Assembly (NCBI GenBank): GCA_001798595.1
Contig: MGSS01000011.1
Location: forward strand, 1 to 32,497
Reading direction: 5' to 3'
DNA from: Deltaproteobacteria bacterium RIFCSPLOWO2_12_FULL_60_19
GTDB taxonomy: Bacteria > Desulfobacterota > Binatia > UBA9968
DNA length: 32,497 nucleotides
Each line of letters opens with the position of its first letter. Position 1 is the first letter of the stretch. Below, in pieces: positions 22,261-30,791 of this stretch. The notes beneath the pieces were generated by a model that ran no database searches, was not told the origin of the DNA, and worked only from the letters and a program-made list of their open reading frames with translations. Made by a program: the position numbers and the translations under genes.

Positions 22261-23187
22261 ATGGCTGAAGATCTCATCCGGCTGGGGACGCTCAACAAGG
22301 ACGCGGTGATCCTCGCGGCGGATCAGCGGGGATTTCTCAAAGCGGAAAACATCCGCATGGAGATGAACATCGTCACCGACTCCCCCACTCTGCTGCGGAA
22401 TCTCATCGGCGGCAGAACCGATCTCATCGTCAACAACGCCGACAACGTCATCGCCTGGGCCGAAGGACAAGGGGCGGACCCGAACCCCAACGACTTCGTC
22501 ATTTTCCTCGGCGGAAGCCAGGGGCTGCGGCAGAAGCTGGTCGTGCTGTCGAGCGTCAACGATTTCTGCGACCTCAAGGGGAAGGTGCTCGCCGTGGACG
22601 CTCCGACCACCGGATTCGCCATCGTGATGATTTACATTCTCAAGCAGCGCGGCCTGGAGCTGAACCGCGACTATACGTTTAAAGCCTTCGGCAACACGCC
22701 GAAGAGGGCGGAGGCCTTGAGCCGGGGCGAGGCCTGGGGCGGCATGATGAACCTGCCGGACGACGAGATCCAGGCGCGGGGTTTTAAGGTCCTCGCCCGC
22801 TCCGAGGATTATGTTACCCACTACGCTCGAGGGCTCGGCGCGACGCGGCGCGAGTGGGCTAATGCGAACGAGGAGCTGCTGGTCCGCTTCATCCGCGCCT
22901 TTGTGCGCGCGACCGACTGGGTGACGGACGGAAAGAACAAAGAGGACGTGATCGAACTTCTGCTGCCGGAAAATAACAATTCCAAACTCAGGGCCGAAGA
23001 GGCCTATGAGGAGAGCGTCAGTCCAAGATTCGGCTTCACCCCGCGGAGCCGGATCGATCTCGAAGGGATACGCGCGATATTGGAGCTGCGCCGGACGGCC
23101 GGATTGATGAAGCCGCCGCTTCCCAAACCGGAAAAGTACGTCGACGACCGCTTCTACAAAAAAGCCGTCGCCGGCCTCGCCGGTTAG
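22261..23187 (+). CDS. NMT1/SsuA-like solute-binding protein without a signal peptide
   Basis: A 308-residue periplasmic-binding-protein fold of the nitrate/sulfonate/thiamine-precursor group: IRLGTLNKDAVILAADQRGF, LIGGRTDLIVNNADNVIAW, DLKGKVLAVDAPTTGFAIVM and VRFIRAFVRATDWV are characteristic. The start ATG at 22261 follows an AGGGA. No signal peptide or lipobox precedes the domain, so it should stay in the cytoplasm, and there is no ABC permease or ATPase gene near. It may be an intracellular binding or sensor protein, or an enzyme. It is convergent with the next gene, with overlapping stop codons. Confidence 0.85.
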   Translation: MAEDLIRLGTLNKDAVILAADQRGFLKAENIRMEMNIVTDSPTLLRNLIGGRTDLIVNNADNVIAWAEGQGADPNPNDFVIFLGGSQGLRQKLVVLSSVNDFCDLKGKVLAVDAPTTGFAIVMIYILKQRGLELNRDYTFKAFGNTPKRAEALSRGEAWGGMMNLPDDEIQARGFKVLARSEDYVTHYARGLGATRREWANANEELLVRFIRAFVRATDWVTDGKNKEDVIELLLPENNNSKLRAEEAYEESVSPRFGFTPRSRIDLEGIRAILELRRTAGLMKPPLPKPEKYVDDRFYKKAVAGLAG

Positions 23188-24455
23188 TTCTCCAACCCCG
23201 GATTCGCCATGAACACCGACGGCGCGAGCTTTTGCCGGGTCTGAGGGTGGCGCATGGTTCGCTTGAGCACAAAGTCGAACAGCAGCGGATTGTAATCGTA
23301 GATTTCGTTGAGATAGCCGCGCTCTTCTTTGGTGATGAAACCGTCCCGCTCCATCTGTCCGGTGTGGATCAGGAAGTTGATCGCGGGTAGCGGATAATCG
23401 CTGCCGTTTACCAGCCGGCGATGCAAATCCTGGCGCTTTAAAAGAGTCGAAATCGGCCCCGGCATTCGATTGAACTGAAGCTGCGCCGATATCTCGCCGA
23501 AGAGTAATCCGTCGTATTTTTTCTCATCCACCAGACGCAGGAACAGATCGAAACATGAGACTTCGACTTTGGCCGGGCTGTCGAGGTCGCTGCAGCTGCC
23601 GAGGCCGGCGCCGTGAGCCATAATCACTCGCAGCCCATAGTCCAGCGGTTTCCTCAACAAGAGCGGATTTCCCAACCGTTGATCCTCCTCCGCCTCGACC
23701 GCCTGCTCCTCTCCGGCGTGAGACAGAAGAATCATCCGGTGCTCTTTCATCTTCTTATAAAAGGGATCGAGGCGAGGACTGGCAGGGTCTATGCCCATGG
23801 CGTTCGGCAACCACTTAACGTATCTCGCCCCTCTGTTGGCCCATTTTTCCAACTCCTCCAGCGCATCGGGGCGATAGGGATGAACCGAGATGACCGGCAA
23901 AAACAGATCGGGATAGTCCCGGACCAACCGAAAAATGTACTCGTTCGGAACGTAAAAAGCGGTCTTTTCCAAATTGACCGACCCGTCGGAATTGTAATGC
24001 TTATCGAAGGCTAAAATACGATATTTCCCCGGCGCCGGGATGTTGCGGGCCAGTCGCGCGAAGCGTGAAACGTACTCCTGATCGGCGTTGTCGAGGCTCT
24101 TGATTCCCGCGGCGCTGGCATAGACGCTGAATTTCAGCCGCTCGATCAAATGGAGCCCGCTCCTCATCTTCGAATTCACAAACGCCCCGCTGCCGTCGGT
24201 TCCTAGAGCCACGATATGCACGTGATGATCGACCGAAGGTTGCGGTTGGATTCCTTCGAACGCTTGGTCAATGAGCTTTTTTGCGCCGGCCGAGGCGCTT
24301 TTCTGCAGATCCTCCGGCTCTTTTGAGAAAGCCCCTCCGAACTGCCGAATAAGACAACCGGAGAAAAACATCGAAACGGCCAGACACGAGGACAGAAATA
24401 GGAGGGCATTCCAAGCTTGGCTGACGGATGGGTTTATCCGAGATCCGCGAATCAT
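23184..24455 (-). CDS. Predicted lipoprotein amidohydrolase
   Basis: A 423-residue protein. A hydrophobic signal ends in a lipobox MFFSGC (C34), so the enzyme should be lipid-anchored outside the cytoplasm. The rest is an amidohydrolase-2-like barrel: DHHVHI (76-81), LLSHAGEEQ, VIMAHGAGLG, and a late NGSDYPLPA with the usual C-terminal Asp. The ATG at 24455 is used because the frame to 24497 overlaps a promoter. Amidohydrolases with lipoprotein signals are uncommon. Activity and substrate are unknown. The stop codon overlaps that of the convergent solute-binding-like gene by 3 bases. Confidence 0.84.
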   Translation of the reverse strand: MIRGSRINPSVSQAWNALLFLSSCLAVSMFFSGCLIRQFGGAFSKEPEDLQKSASAGAKKLIDQAFEGIQPQPSVDHHVHIVALGTDGSGAFVNSKMRSGLHLIERLKFSVYASAAGIKSLDNADQEYVSRFARLARNIPAPGKYRILAFDKHYNSDGSVNLEKTAFYVPNEYIFRLVRDYPDLFLPVISVHPYRPDALEELEKWANRGARYVKWLPNAMGIDPASPRLDPFYKKMKEHRMILLSHAGEEQAVEAEEDQRLGNPLLLRKPLDYGLRVIMAHGAGLGSCSDLDSPAKVEVSCFDLFLRLVDEKKYDGLLFGEISAQLQFNRMPGPISTLLKRQDLHRRLVNGSDYPLPAINFLIHTGQMERDGFITKEERGYLNEIYDYNPLLFDFVLKRTMRHPQTRQKLAPSVFMANPGLEN

Positions 24456-24467
24456 AACCGTAAGCGA

Positions 24468-24497
24468 AGGGTATTCGACAAGCGCGCGCGTAGTCAA
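24468..24497 (-). promoter_or_regulatory. Promoter candidate for the lipoprotein amidohydrolase
   Basis: Minus strand TTGACT (24492-24497), 18 bp spacer, TACCCT (24468-24473), 12 bp to the ATG at 24455. The spacer is one base long and the -10 match is moderate. The predicted leader is only about 5 nt and no Shine-Dalgarno is seen. Confidence 0.45.
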
Positions 24498-24591
24498 GCA
24501 CCAAGCGGCATAGTTTTCCGCAATCGCCGCCCCGGAGGATTGCCATTAAGACGCAGGTGAAGTATGAGGACTCCGAGGAGCCACAAAAGAG

Positions 24592-24620
24592 TTGACGGGT
24601 TCATCGGCTCCGAATAAGAG
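24592..24620 (+). promoter_or_regulatory. Weak promoter candidate before the Mo-hydroxylase operon
   Basis: TTGACG (24592-24597), 17 bp spacer, TAAGAG (24615-24620), upstream of the ATG at 24635. The -35 is good and the -10 poor. A GGAGCC/GGCTCC pair flanks the -35 and might be a regulator site. The 137 bp gap is the only place upstream for the operon's control region. Confidence 0.35.
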
Positions 24621-24634
24621 TGAGGGCAACAGTT

Positions 24635-25504
24635 ATGGATTATTTCAAACCTGAATCGGTCAGCGAGGCGCTTTCACTGCTTGCCAAATATGGCAACGAG
24701 GCCAAGATCATCGCCGGCGGCACGGATGTCATGGTGGACATCAAATATAAGGAAGAGCCCGGCTGCCTGGTCAATATCAAGCGGATTCCCGGCATGAGCG
24801 CCATCGAAGAAAGCGGCGGCAGCCTGCGCATCGGTCCGCTCGTGACCATACGGGAGATCGAAACCAGCAAGCTCGTGCGCGAGCGGCTGCCGCTCCTTTG
24901 GGAGGCCTGCCATCAGTTCGCCTCGCTGCAGATTCGCAACACCGCCACCATCGGCGGCAACATCTGCCGCGCCTCCCCTTCCGGCGAGACGCTCGCGCCT
25001 CTGCTGGTGCTGGGAGCCAAAGCCAAGCTCGCGTTCTCCGACGGCGAGAAGACCGAGCCGTTCAACTCCCTGTTCCAGGGTCCGGGCAAGACCAGCTTGG
25101 GTTCCAAGGGACTGCTCGCGGCAATTGAAATCCCCTACCCGCCGAAAGGAAGCTCAGGCGTCTATCTGAAACATGCGGTGAGAGGTCCGATGGATATCGC
25201 CGTCGTCGGCATCGCCGTCCTGGTCGTGCCCGATAGCGCTGCAAAGACATTGCAAGAGGCGCGGATCGGATTGGGCGCCGTCGCGCCGACGCCGATCCGC
25301 GCGATCAAGGCGGAGGCGATGTTGCGGGGGAAGCCGCTGGATTCGAAGTTGGTCGAGCAGGCAGCGCAAATGGCGGCCGCCGAGTCGAGTCCGATCACCG
25401 ATCAGCGCGGCAGCGCGGAATATCGCAGATGGATCGTCGAAGCCCTGACCCGAAGAGGACTGGAGCAGACCTGGAAAGCAGCGACAGGCAAGGAGGTTGC
25501 GTGA
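24635..25504 (+). CDS. Molybdenum hydroxylase FAD-binding subunit (CoxM/XdhB-like)
   Basis: A 289-residue FAD subunit of the xanthine dehydrogenase family, which passes electrons from the iron-sulfur subunit to the acceptor. IIAGGTDVMVDIK (25-37) and TIGGNICRASPSGE (105-118) are the two FAD-binding signatures. A GTG at 24620 would add five residues, but GAGGG sits 9 bp before the ATG at 24635, which is chosen. It overlaps the next gene by one base (TGATG), so translation is coupled. Medium-small-large gene order matches coxMSL. Confidence 0.93.
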   Translation: MDYFKPESVSEALSLLAKYGNEAKIIAGGTDVMVDIKYKEEPGCLVNIKRIPGMSAIEESGGSLRIGPLVTIREIETSKLVRERLPLLWEACHQFASLQIRNTATIGGNICRASPSGETLAPLLVLGAKAKLAFSDGEKTEPFNSLFQGPGKTSLGSKGLLAAIEIPYPPKGSSGVYLKHAVRGPMDIAVVGIAVLVVPDSAAKTLQEARIGLGAVAPTPIRAIKAEAMLRGKPLDSKLVEQAAQMAAAESSPITDQRGSAEYRRWIVEALTRRGLEQTWKAATGKEVA

Positions 25505-26007
25505 TGACTCTCACGATCAATGTTACCGTCAACGGCAAATCCGTCAGCGCGGATGCGGAACCGTCCACGTCGCTGTTGGAGTTCCTGCGCGACGTTTTGA
25601 ACTATAAAGGCACGAAGCTCTGCTGCAACACCGGCGAATGCGGCGCCTGCACGGTCCTGTTCAACGGCAAGCCGGTGAATTCGTGCGTCGTGCCGGCCGC
25701 GGACGCCGTCGGCGCTCAAGTCGTCACGGTGGAAGGGTTGGCCGACGGCGAAAAGCTCCATCCGGTGCAGCAGGCGTTCATCGATACCGGAGCGGTGCAG
25801 TGCGGCTACTGCACGCCCGGATTCATCATCTCCGTCAAAGCGCTGCTCGACCGCACGAAGCGTCCGACGCCGGCCGAGATCGAAGAGGCGGTCTCAGGCA
25901 ACATCTGCCGCTGCACGGGCTACGCGAAGATCGTTGACGCGATCGCGCTCGCCGCTGAGCGGATGGAAGGTTCGACCTTGGGGATCGCCTCGGGAGGAAG
26001 GAGTTAA
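25504..26007 (+). CDS. Molybdenum hydroxylase 2Fe-2S subunit (CoxS/XdhC-like)
   Basis: A 167-residue two-domain iron-sulfur protein. The plant-ferredoxin-type cluster ligands are C41, C46, C49 and C61 (LCCNTGECGACTV and NSCVV). The helical domain cluster ligands are C100, C103, C135 and C137 (VQCGYCTPGF and GNICRCTGY). All eight are intact. The open frame begins at 25429, but the ATG at 25504 overlaps the FAD gene stop and gives the usual length. It is the electron relay between the Mo and FAD subunits. Confidence 0.95.
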   Translation: MTLTINVTVNGKSVSADAEPSTSLLEFLRDVLNYKGTKLCCNTGECGACTVLFNGKPVNSCVVPAADAVGAQVVTVEGLADGEKLHPVQQAFIDTGAVQCGYCTPGFIISVKALLDRTKRPTPAEIEEAVSGNICRCTGYAKIVDAIALAAERMEGSTLGIASGGRS

Positions 26008-26012
26008 TCGTC

Positions 26013-28298
26013 ATGGCAAAAGCTGAACACAGCGTCCTCGGCACGAGCATTGCCCGCCAGGGCGGCGTCGAACGGGTCACCGGCGCGGGCATCTACGGCA
26101 TCGATCTCGACCTGCCCAACGCCGTTCGCGGCGGCATTCTCCGCAGCCAACATGCACACGCGAAAATCGTCAGCATCGACACCAGCCAGGCGAAAGCGCT
26201 GCCCGGAGTTTACGCCGTCGTGACCGCCGCCGATGCGCCGGACGTGAAATACGGCCGCACCACGATCGACAGGTACATGCTCGCGAAAAATAAAGTCCGT
26301 TACATGGGCGATCCGGTCGCGGCGGTGGCGGCGGAGAGCCAGGCCGTCGTCAAACAGGCGCTTAAAAAGATCAAAGTCGTTTACGAACCGCTGCCGGTGG
26401 TGCTCGATCCCGAAGAGACGATGAAAGCCTCCGCGCCGACGCTGCACGAGGAGGTGCCGCTGCCGGCCAATCTCCCGAAAGACGCGAACGTGAAGAACGT
26501 CTGCAGCTACACCGGCGTTCATGCCGGCGACCCGGAAAAAGCGATGGCCGAGGCGGACGTGGTGGTTGAGGAAGTCTACGAAACCAAAATGATCCACCCG
26601 CAATATCTTGAGCCGCGCATCGCCGCGGCCCGGCAGGAACCGGACGGGCGCATCACGCTTTGGGCCAACGCGCAAGCGCCTTTCGGCGTGCGCACCGACG
26701 TGGCGCGGCTGCTCAAGGTGCCGCTGAACAAGGTCCGCGTCTTGAGCACTGAGCTGGGCGGCGGCTTCGGCGGCAAGGCCAGCGGCATCACCTCCGGCGC
26801 GGCCATCGAGCCGATCTGCGCATTACTCGCGGTCAAAGCCAGGCGTCCGGTGATGATCGTGCTCGACAAGGCCGAGGAGACGATCTCCACCACGATCCGC
26901 TCCGGCGCGAAGATGTACATCAAGACCGGCGTGAAGAAAGACGGCACGATCGTCGCGCGCACCGGCAAAGTGGTCTACGACGCGGGCGCCTATTCGGGCT
27001 TCGGCGCGATGGCCGGCGCGCGCTGCACGCAGATGCTCGGCGGCTGGTATCTCACGCCCAACGTGCATATCGACGGCTACGTCGTCTATACGAACAAGCA
27101 GGTTTGCGGGCCGGTGCGCGGGCCCGGCGGGCCGCAGGCGGCCTTCGCCGTGGAATCGCACATGGATTCGATCGCCGCAAAGCTCGGCATCGACCCGGTG
27201 GAATTCCGGCTCAAAAATGTCCCGAAGAGCGGCGACAGAATCGTCGGCGTGCCGAAGCTGCGCGACATTTCGCTCGGCGAGACGGTTCGCATCGCCGCGG
27301 AAAAAATCGGCTGGGGAAAAACCAAACTCGGCAAGAACCAGGGCATCGGCATCGCCACCGGCTCCTGGATCGAAAGCTCGGGCCCCGGCGGCGGCGCGAT
27401 GGTCAAAGTCAATGAAGACGGTTCGGCGACGGTCCATATCGGGAAGATCGACATGGGCACCGCCCCGAGGTTCGGCATTCCCATGATCGTCGCCGAAGAG
27501 CTTGGCATTCCGGTAAACGACGTGATGGTGGTGAACGTCGACACTGACGCCAGCCCGTGGGACGCTGGCACCGTCGGTAGCCGCTCGATCATCGTTTCAG
27601 GCACCGCGACCCGCCTCGCCGCCATCGACGCGCGCAATCAGATATTCAAGCTCGCCGCGAGCCAGCTCGAAGCCAGCCCGGACGATCTGGAGATCAAGGA
27701 CAAGCAGATTCGCGTCAAAGGAACGCCGGCGAAGTCGGTTCCCCTCGCCACCGTCGCCACCGCCGCGCACAACGTGATCGGCGAAGTGGTCGGCCACGGC
27801 TACTGCGATTCCAAGCTGATGGCGGCCGAGGAAAAGGCCCACGGCAATTCGCCGCCGTTCACGGCGCACGCCTGCATCGTCGAAGTCGACCCCGATACCG
27901 GCAACGTGAAAATCTTAAAGTACGTCGCGGTCCACGACGTGGGCTTCGTCATCCATCCCGTGGCGGTCGAAGGCCAGGTGGAAGGCGCCGCCGCCATGAG
28001 CATCGGCCAAGCGCTCTGCGAGCAGGTGGTCTTCGACACCAACGGCCGGACCATGAACCCCTCCTTCGTCGATTACCTGATGCCGACGATCAACATGATG
28101 CCGCGCATCGAAACCACGCTCGTCCACGGTTATCCCGGCGCCGGCCCCTACGGCGCCAAAGGGGCCGGCGAGATCGGCTGCGTGCCCCCGATGGCGGCGA
28201 TCGCCAACGCGATTTGCAACGCGACCGGCGTGCGGATTCGCACGTTGCCGTTAAGCCCGGAGAACGTCCTGCGGGCGCTGAGAGCAGCGAAACGATGA
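26013..28298 (+). CDS. Molybdenum hydroxylase large subunit (CoxL/XdhA-like)
   Basis: A 761-residue Mo-cofactor subunit. It has the hammerhead domain (VERVTGAGIYGIDLDLP), the cofactor loop GGGFGGK (249-255), the loop PVRGPGGPQ (367-375) and the catalytic glutamate E720 in KGAGEIGCVPP. The loop is of the xanthine dehydrogenase/aldehyde oxidase type and lacks the Cys of form I CO dehydrogenase, so CO oxidation is unlikely; an aromatic, heterocyclic or acyl-CoA substrate is more probable. GGAGG precedes the ATG, 5 bp after the 2Fe-2S gene. It ends in an ATGA overlap with the amidohydrolase gene, a strong sign of shared function. Confidence 0.94.
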   Translation: MAKAEHSVLGTSIARQGGVERVTGAGIYGIDLDLPNAVRGGILRSQHAHAKIVSIDTSQAKALPGVYAVVTAADAPDVKYGRTTIDRYMLAKNKVRYMGDPVAAVAAESQAVVKQALKKIKVVYEPLPVVLDPEETMKASAPTLHEEVPLPANLPKDANVKNVCSYTGVHAGDPEKAMAEADVVVEEVYETKMIHPQYLEPRIAAARQEPDGRITLWANAQAPFGVRTDVARLLKVPLNKVRVLSTELGGGFGGKASGITSGAAIEPICALLAVKARRPVMIVLDKAEETISTTIRSGAKMYIKTGVKKDGTIVARTGKVVYDAGAYSGFGAMAGARCTQMLGGWYLTPNVHIDGYVVYTNKQVCGPVRGPGGPQAAFAVESHMDSIAAKLGIDPVEFRLKNVPKSGDRIVGVPKLRDISLGETVRIAAEKIGWGKTKLGKNQGIGIATGSWIESSGPGGGAMVKVNEDGSATVHIGKIDMGTAPRFGIPMIVAEELGIPVNDVMVVNVDTDASPWDAGTVGSRSIIVSGTATRLAAIDARNQIFKLAASQLEASPDDLEIKDKQIRVKGTPAKSVPLATVATAAHNVIGEVVGHGYCDSKLMAAEEKAHGNSPPFTAHACIVEVDPDTGNVKILKYVAVHDVGFVIHPVAVEGQVEGAAAMSIGQALCEQVVFDTNGRTMNPSFVDYLMPTINMMPRIETTLVHGYPGAGPYGAKGAGEIGCVPPMAAIANAICNATGVRIRTLPLSPENVLRALRAAKR

Positions 28299-29428
28299 AA
28301 GACGGATTCAAAGTGATCGACGCCGACCGGCACGTTTTGGAGCCGTCCGATCTTTATACGCGCTACCTGCCCGAGAAATTTCGCGGGCGCGTGCGGCTCG
28401 AAGGGCCTAATCAGACGGTTCGCATGGTCGATGGAAAACCGGTGTCCGATTCCGCGTTGAGGCCGGGACGGTCGATGGAGGACTACGGCTACATTTTTTC
28501 TTCGTCGAAGCGCTGGCGTGAATGCTTCGCGGACGCGTACGCGAACAGGTTCGATCCCGCCTCGAACCTCCGCGACATGGACCGCGAGGGAATCGACGTG
28601 AGCGTGCTGTTTCCGACCATCGGCCTCTATATCATCTGGCGCGAGGATATCGACCCGGAACTCAGCGCCGCCATCTGCCGCGCCTACAATACCTGGCTGT
28701 CGGAATATTGCAGCTACGATAGGAAGCGCCTCCACGGCGTGATGCTGATTCCCTTGCAGGACCCGGCGCCGGCGGTCGCCGAACTGAAGCACGCGAGAGA
28801 AAAGCTGGGGCTCGTCGGCATCTTCTGGCGGCCCAACAAGTTCTGCGGCCGCACTTTTTCCAGCCCGGACTATTATCCGATCTACGAGACCGCATCGGAC
28901 CTCGGCGTAACGGTTTGCGTTCATGAGGGCGCGCGCACCATCCTGCCGCAGGCCGGCTCTGACCGCTACAGCGAGTTCGGCCGCCACGTCGCCTGCCACC
29001 CGTTGGAGCAGATGCTCGCCTGCCTCAACTTCTGCGGCGACGGCGTGCTGGAGAAATTTCCCAGGCTCAAGGTCGCCCATCTCGAATCCGGCTGCGGCTG
29101 GGTCCCCTTCTGGCTCGAGCGCATGGACGAGCACTGGGAACACGAATCGCACGGCTCGGCCAAAACGACCAAAGAGAAACCGAGCTACTATTTCAAGCGC
29201 CAGTGCTGGACCAGCACCGAAGCCGGGGAAAAGTTGGTGCCCACTTTCATCGAGCACGTCGGCGAGGACTATCTGACGATCGCGACCGACTACCCGCACA
29301 GCGACGCCATCGACAAGTTTCCGGACAAAACCGTCGGCGCGCTCAGCGGCAACAATAAACTGTCTCCTGATGTCCGGCGGAAGATTCTATGGGATAATCC
29401 AACACGATTGTACGGACTGGGAGCTTAG
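28295..29428 (+). CDS. Amidohydrolase-2 family protein coupled to the Mo hydroxylase
   Basis: A 377-residue metal-dependent barrel of the PF04909 type. DADRHVLEP (9-17), VTVCVHEGA, VAHLESGCGWVPFWLERM and IATDYPHSD carry the predicted metal and catalytic residues; DADRH stands in place of the common D-x-H-x-H. The ATG is shared with the hydroxylase stop (ATGA); a longer frame from 28214 is an overlap artefact. The coupling suggests it acts on the hydroxylated product, by hydrolysis or decarboxylation. A nested repeat follows 26 bp after its stop. Confidence 0.9.
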   Translation: MKDGFKVIDADRHVLEPSDLYTRYLPEKFRGRVRLEGPNQTVRMVDGKPVSDSALRPGRSMEDYGYIFSSSKRWRECFADAYANRFDPASNLRDMDREGIDVSVLFPTIGLYIIWREDIDPELSAAICRAYNTWLSEYCSYDRKRLHGVMLIPLQDPAPAVAELKHAREKLGLVGIFWRPNKFCGRTFSSPDYYPIYETASDLGVTVCVHEGARTILPQAGSDRYSEFGRHVACHPLEQMLACLNFCGDGVLEKFPRLKVAHLESGCGWVPFWLERMDEHWEHESHGSAKTTKEKPSYYFKRQCWTSTEAGEKLVPTFIEHVGEDYLTIATDYPHSDAIDKFPDKTVGALSGNNKLSPDVRRKILWDNPTRLYGLGA

Positions 29429-29454
29429 TCGAATTTTCAAAACATTGTTGTTTT

Positions 29455-29729
29455 CAGGTCGGTCAAAAAGGTCCCAGATACAAGGCGCGTGAAGGTCCGC
29501 GAGCGGAGGCGTACTCGTCTAGTACGTTGACGCGAAGCGGGCCGAGCGCAACTATCGCTACCGCCCGCCTGGGGGTCTCTCGAAGGGCCTATGCGTGGGA
29601 CGAGGAGCTGCAACCGTAGCTCAGAGAGGCACACAGTTCCTGGGGGCAGCGTACCAGCGACGTATCGCATCGGCCCGGAGAGAGATTCGCAGGCGGGCTG
29701 ACGGTAGATGGGCCTTTTTCACCGACCTG
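29455..29729. repeat. Nested palindromic repeat (MITE/REP-like), no gene
   Basis: The 310 bp gap 29429-29738 is mostly an imperfect inverted repeat. The outer arms are 29455-29481 and 29704-29729: CAGGTCGGT(C/G)AAAAAGG with 18 of the first 20 positions matching, opening outward. Inside the left part is a smaller hairpin (CGTACT 29510-29515, AGTACG 29521-29526, with flanking GC-rich pairing). Inside the right part is a second large palindrome: CTACCG..CCCGCCT at 29558-29570 with 29691-29707, and GGGCCTATGCG 29585-29595 with 29666-29676. No transposase or protein-like frame is present. The layout suggests one palindromic element inserted into another. Confidence 0.75.
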
Positions 29730-29738
29730 GGAGGAGAG

Positions 29739-30764
29739 ATGGCTAAGTTTCGTGTCAAGTATTTCGGCAGCAACGACGTTCCAGTGGACCTCATTAAGCC
29801 GATCCTCGATGAGATCGACGCCGAGCTGGTGATCGCGCAGCCTAAAACCGACGCCGAGGTGGCGGAAGCGGGCCGCGACGCCGACGCGATCATCATGCAC
29901 GGATCGGTTCCCTTCACGCGCGAAATCATCGCGCAGTTAAAGCGCTGCAAGGTCGTCTGCCGGACCGGCGTCGGCGTGGACCGGATGGACCTCGAGGCCG
30001 CCGCGGAATTCGGCGTAATCGTGTGCAACGCAGCGGGTGGCAACTCGATCGAAGTCGCGGAGCAGACAATCGGCCTGCTCATCGCCGTCTCGCGTAAGCT
30101 CGTCCGCATGAACCAGTACGTGCGCGACGGCAAATGGCGGCGTCACACCGCCGAGCTGCACGCTTATCGCGGACCCGTCTCGCGCATCACGGGGCGAACC
30201 CTCGGCATCGTCGCTCTCGGTCACGTCGGGCGTCAAGTTGCGCCACGCGCGCAAGGTTTGAAACTGAACGTACAGGCCGTCGATCCCTATCTCGATCCTA
30301 AGATCGCGCACAGCCTCAACGTCAAGCTTGTATCTCTGGACGAACTGATCCGAACTTCCGACTTTATCAGCGCGCACGCTCCGCTCACCTCGCAGACCCG
30401 TAAGATGTTCGGCAAGGCGCAGTTCGCGGCGATGAAGCCGACGGCTTATTTGATTAATTGCGCCCGCGGCGGCCTGGTGGACACCGACGCGCTGTACGAC
30501 GCCCTGCTCGCCGGTCAAATCGCCGGCGCGGCGCTCGATGTCACCGACCCCGAGCCGCTGCCCGCCGACCACAAAATCCTCACCCTCCCTAACGTCATCG
30601 TCACCTGCCACACCGCCGGCAACTCGAACGAATCCTATGTCGATTGCCAAACCCACGCCGCCCGCGAAGTCGCGGGAGTCTTGAGCGGCAAGCCGCCGAC
30701 TACAGAGGTGAAAGACCCGTGGCTTTTGGCGGAAGCGCAGGACGAAGGGTTTGGCGGTGTGTAA
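29739..30764 (+). CDS. D-isomer-specific 2-hydroxyacid dehydrogenase family protein
   Basis: A 341-residue NAD-dependent oxidoreductase of the phosphoglycerate/D-lactate dehydrogenase family. Catalytic R243 (NCARGGLVD), E272 (TDPEPLP) and H291 (VTCHTAGN) are in place. The nucleotide-binding fingerprint reads A159-L-G-H-V-G, with alanine at the first glycine of GxGxxG. The frame opens at 29595 inside the repeat, but the ATG at 29739 has GGGAGGAGAG immediately upstream and begins the conserved fold. That ribosome binding site lies directly against the repeat's right end. It was probably part of the hydroxylase-amidohydrolase unit; the substrate is unknown. Confidence 0.91.
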   Translation: MAKFRVKYFGSNDVPVDLIKPILDEIDAELVIAQPKTDAEVAEAGRDADAIIMHGSVPFTREIIAQLKRCKVVCRTGVGVDRMDLEAAAEFGVIVCNAAGGNSIEVAEQTIGLLIAVSRKLVRMNQYVRDGKWRRHTAELHAYRGPVSRITGRTLGIVALGHVGRQVAPRAQGLKLNVQAVDPYLDPKIAHSLNVKLVSLDELIRTSDFISAHAPLTSQTRKMFGKAQFAAMKPTAYLINCARGGLVDTDALYDALLAGQIAGAALDVTDPEPLPADHKILTLPNVIVTCHTAGNSNESYVDCQTHAAREVAGVLSGKPPTTEVKDPWLLAEAQDEGFGGV

Positions 30765-30791
30765 AGCGGCGAGGATATCTCGCCAGTCGTG

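Noticed and set aside
28148-29299. 383-codon minus-strand frame opposite the amidohydrolase
   Set aside because: Antisense to a gene with clear metal-binding motifs and ATGA coupling; no motif of its own.
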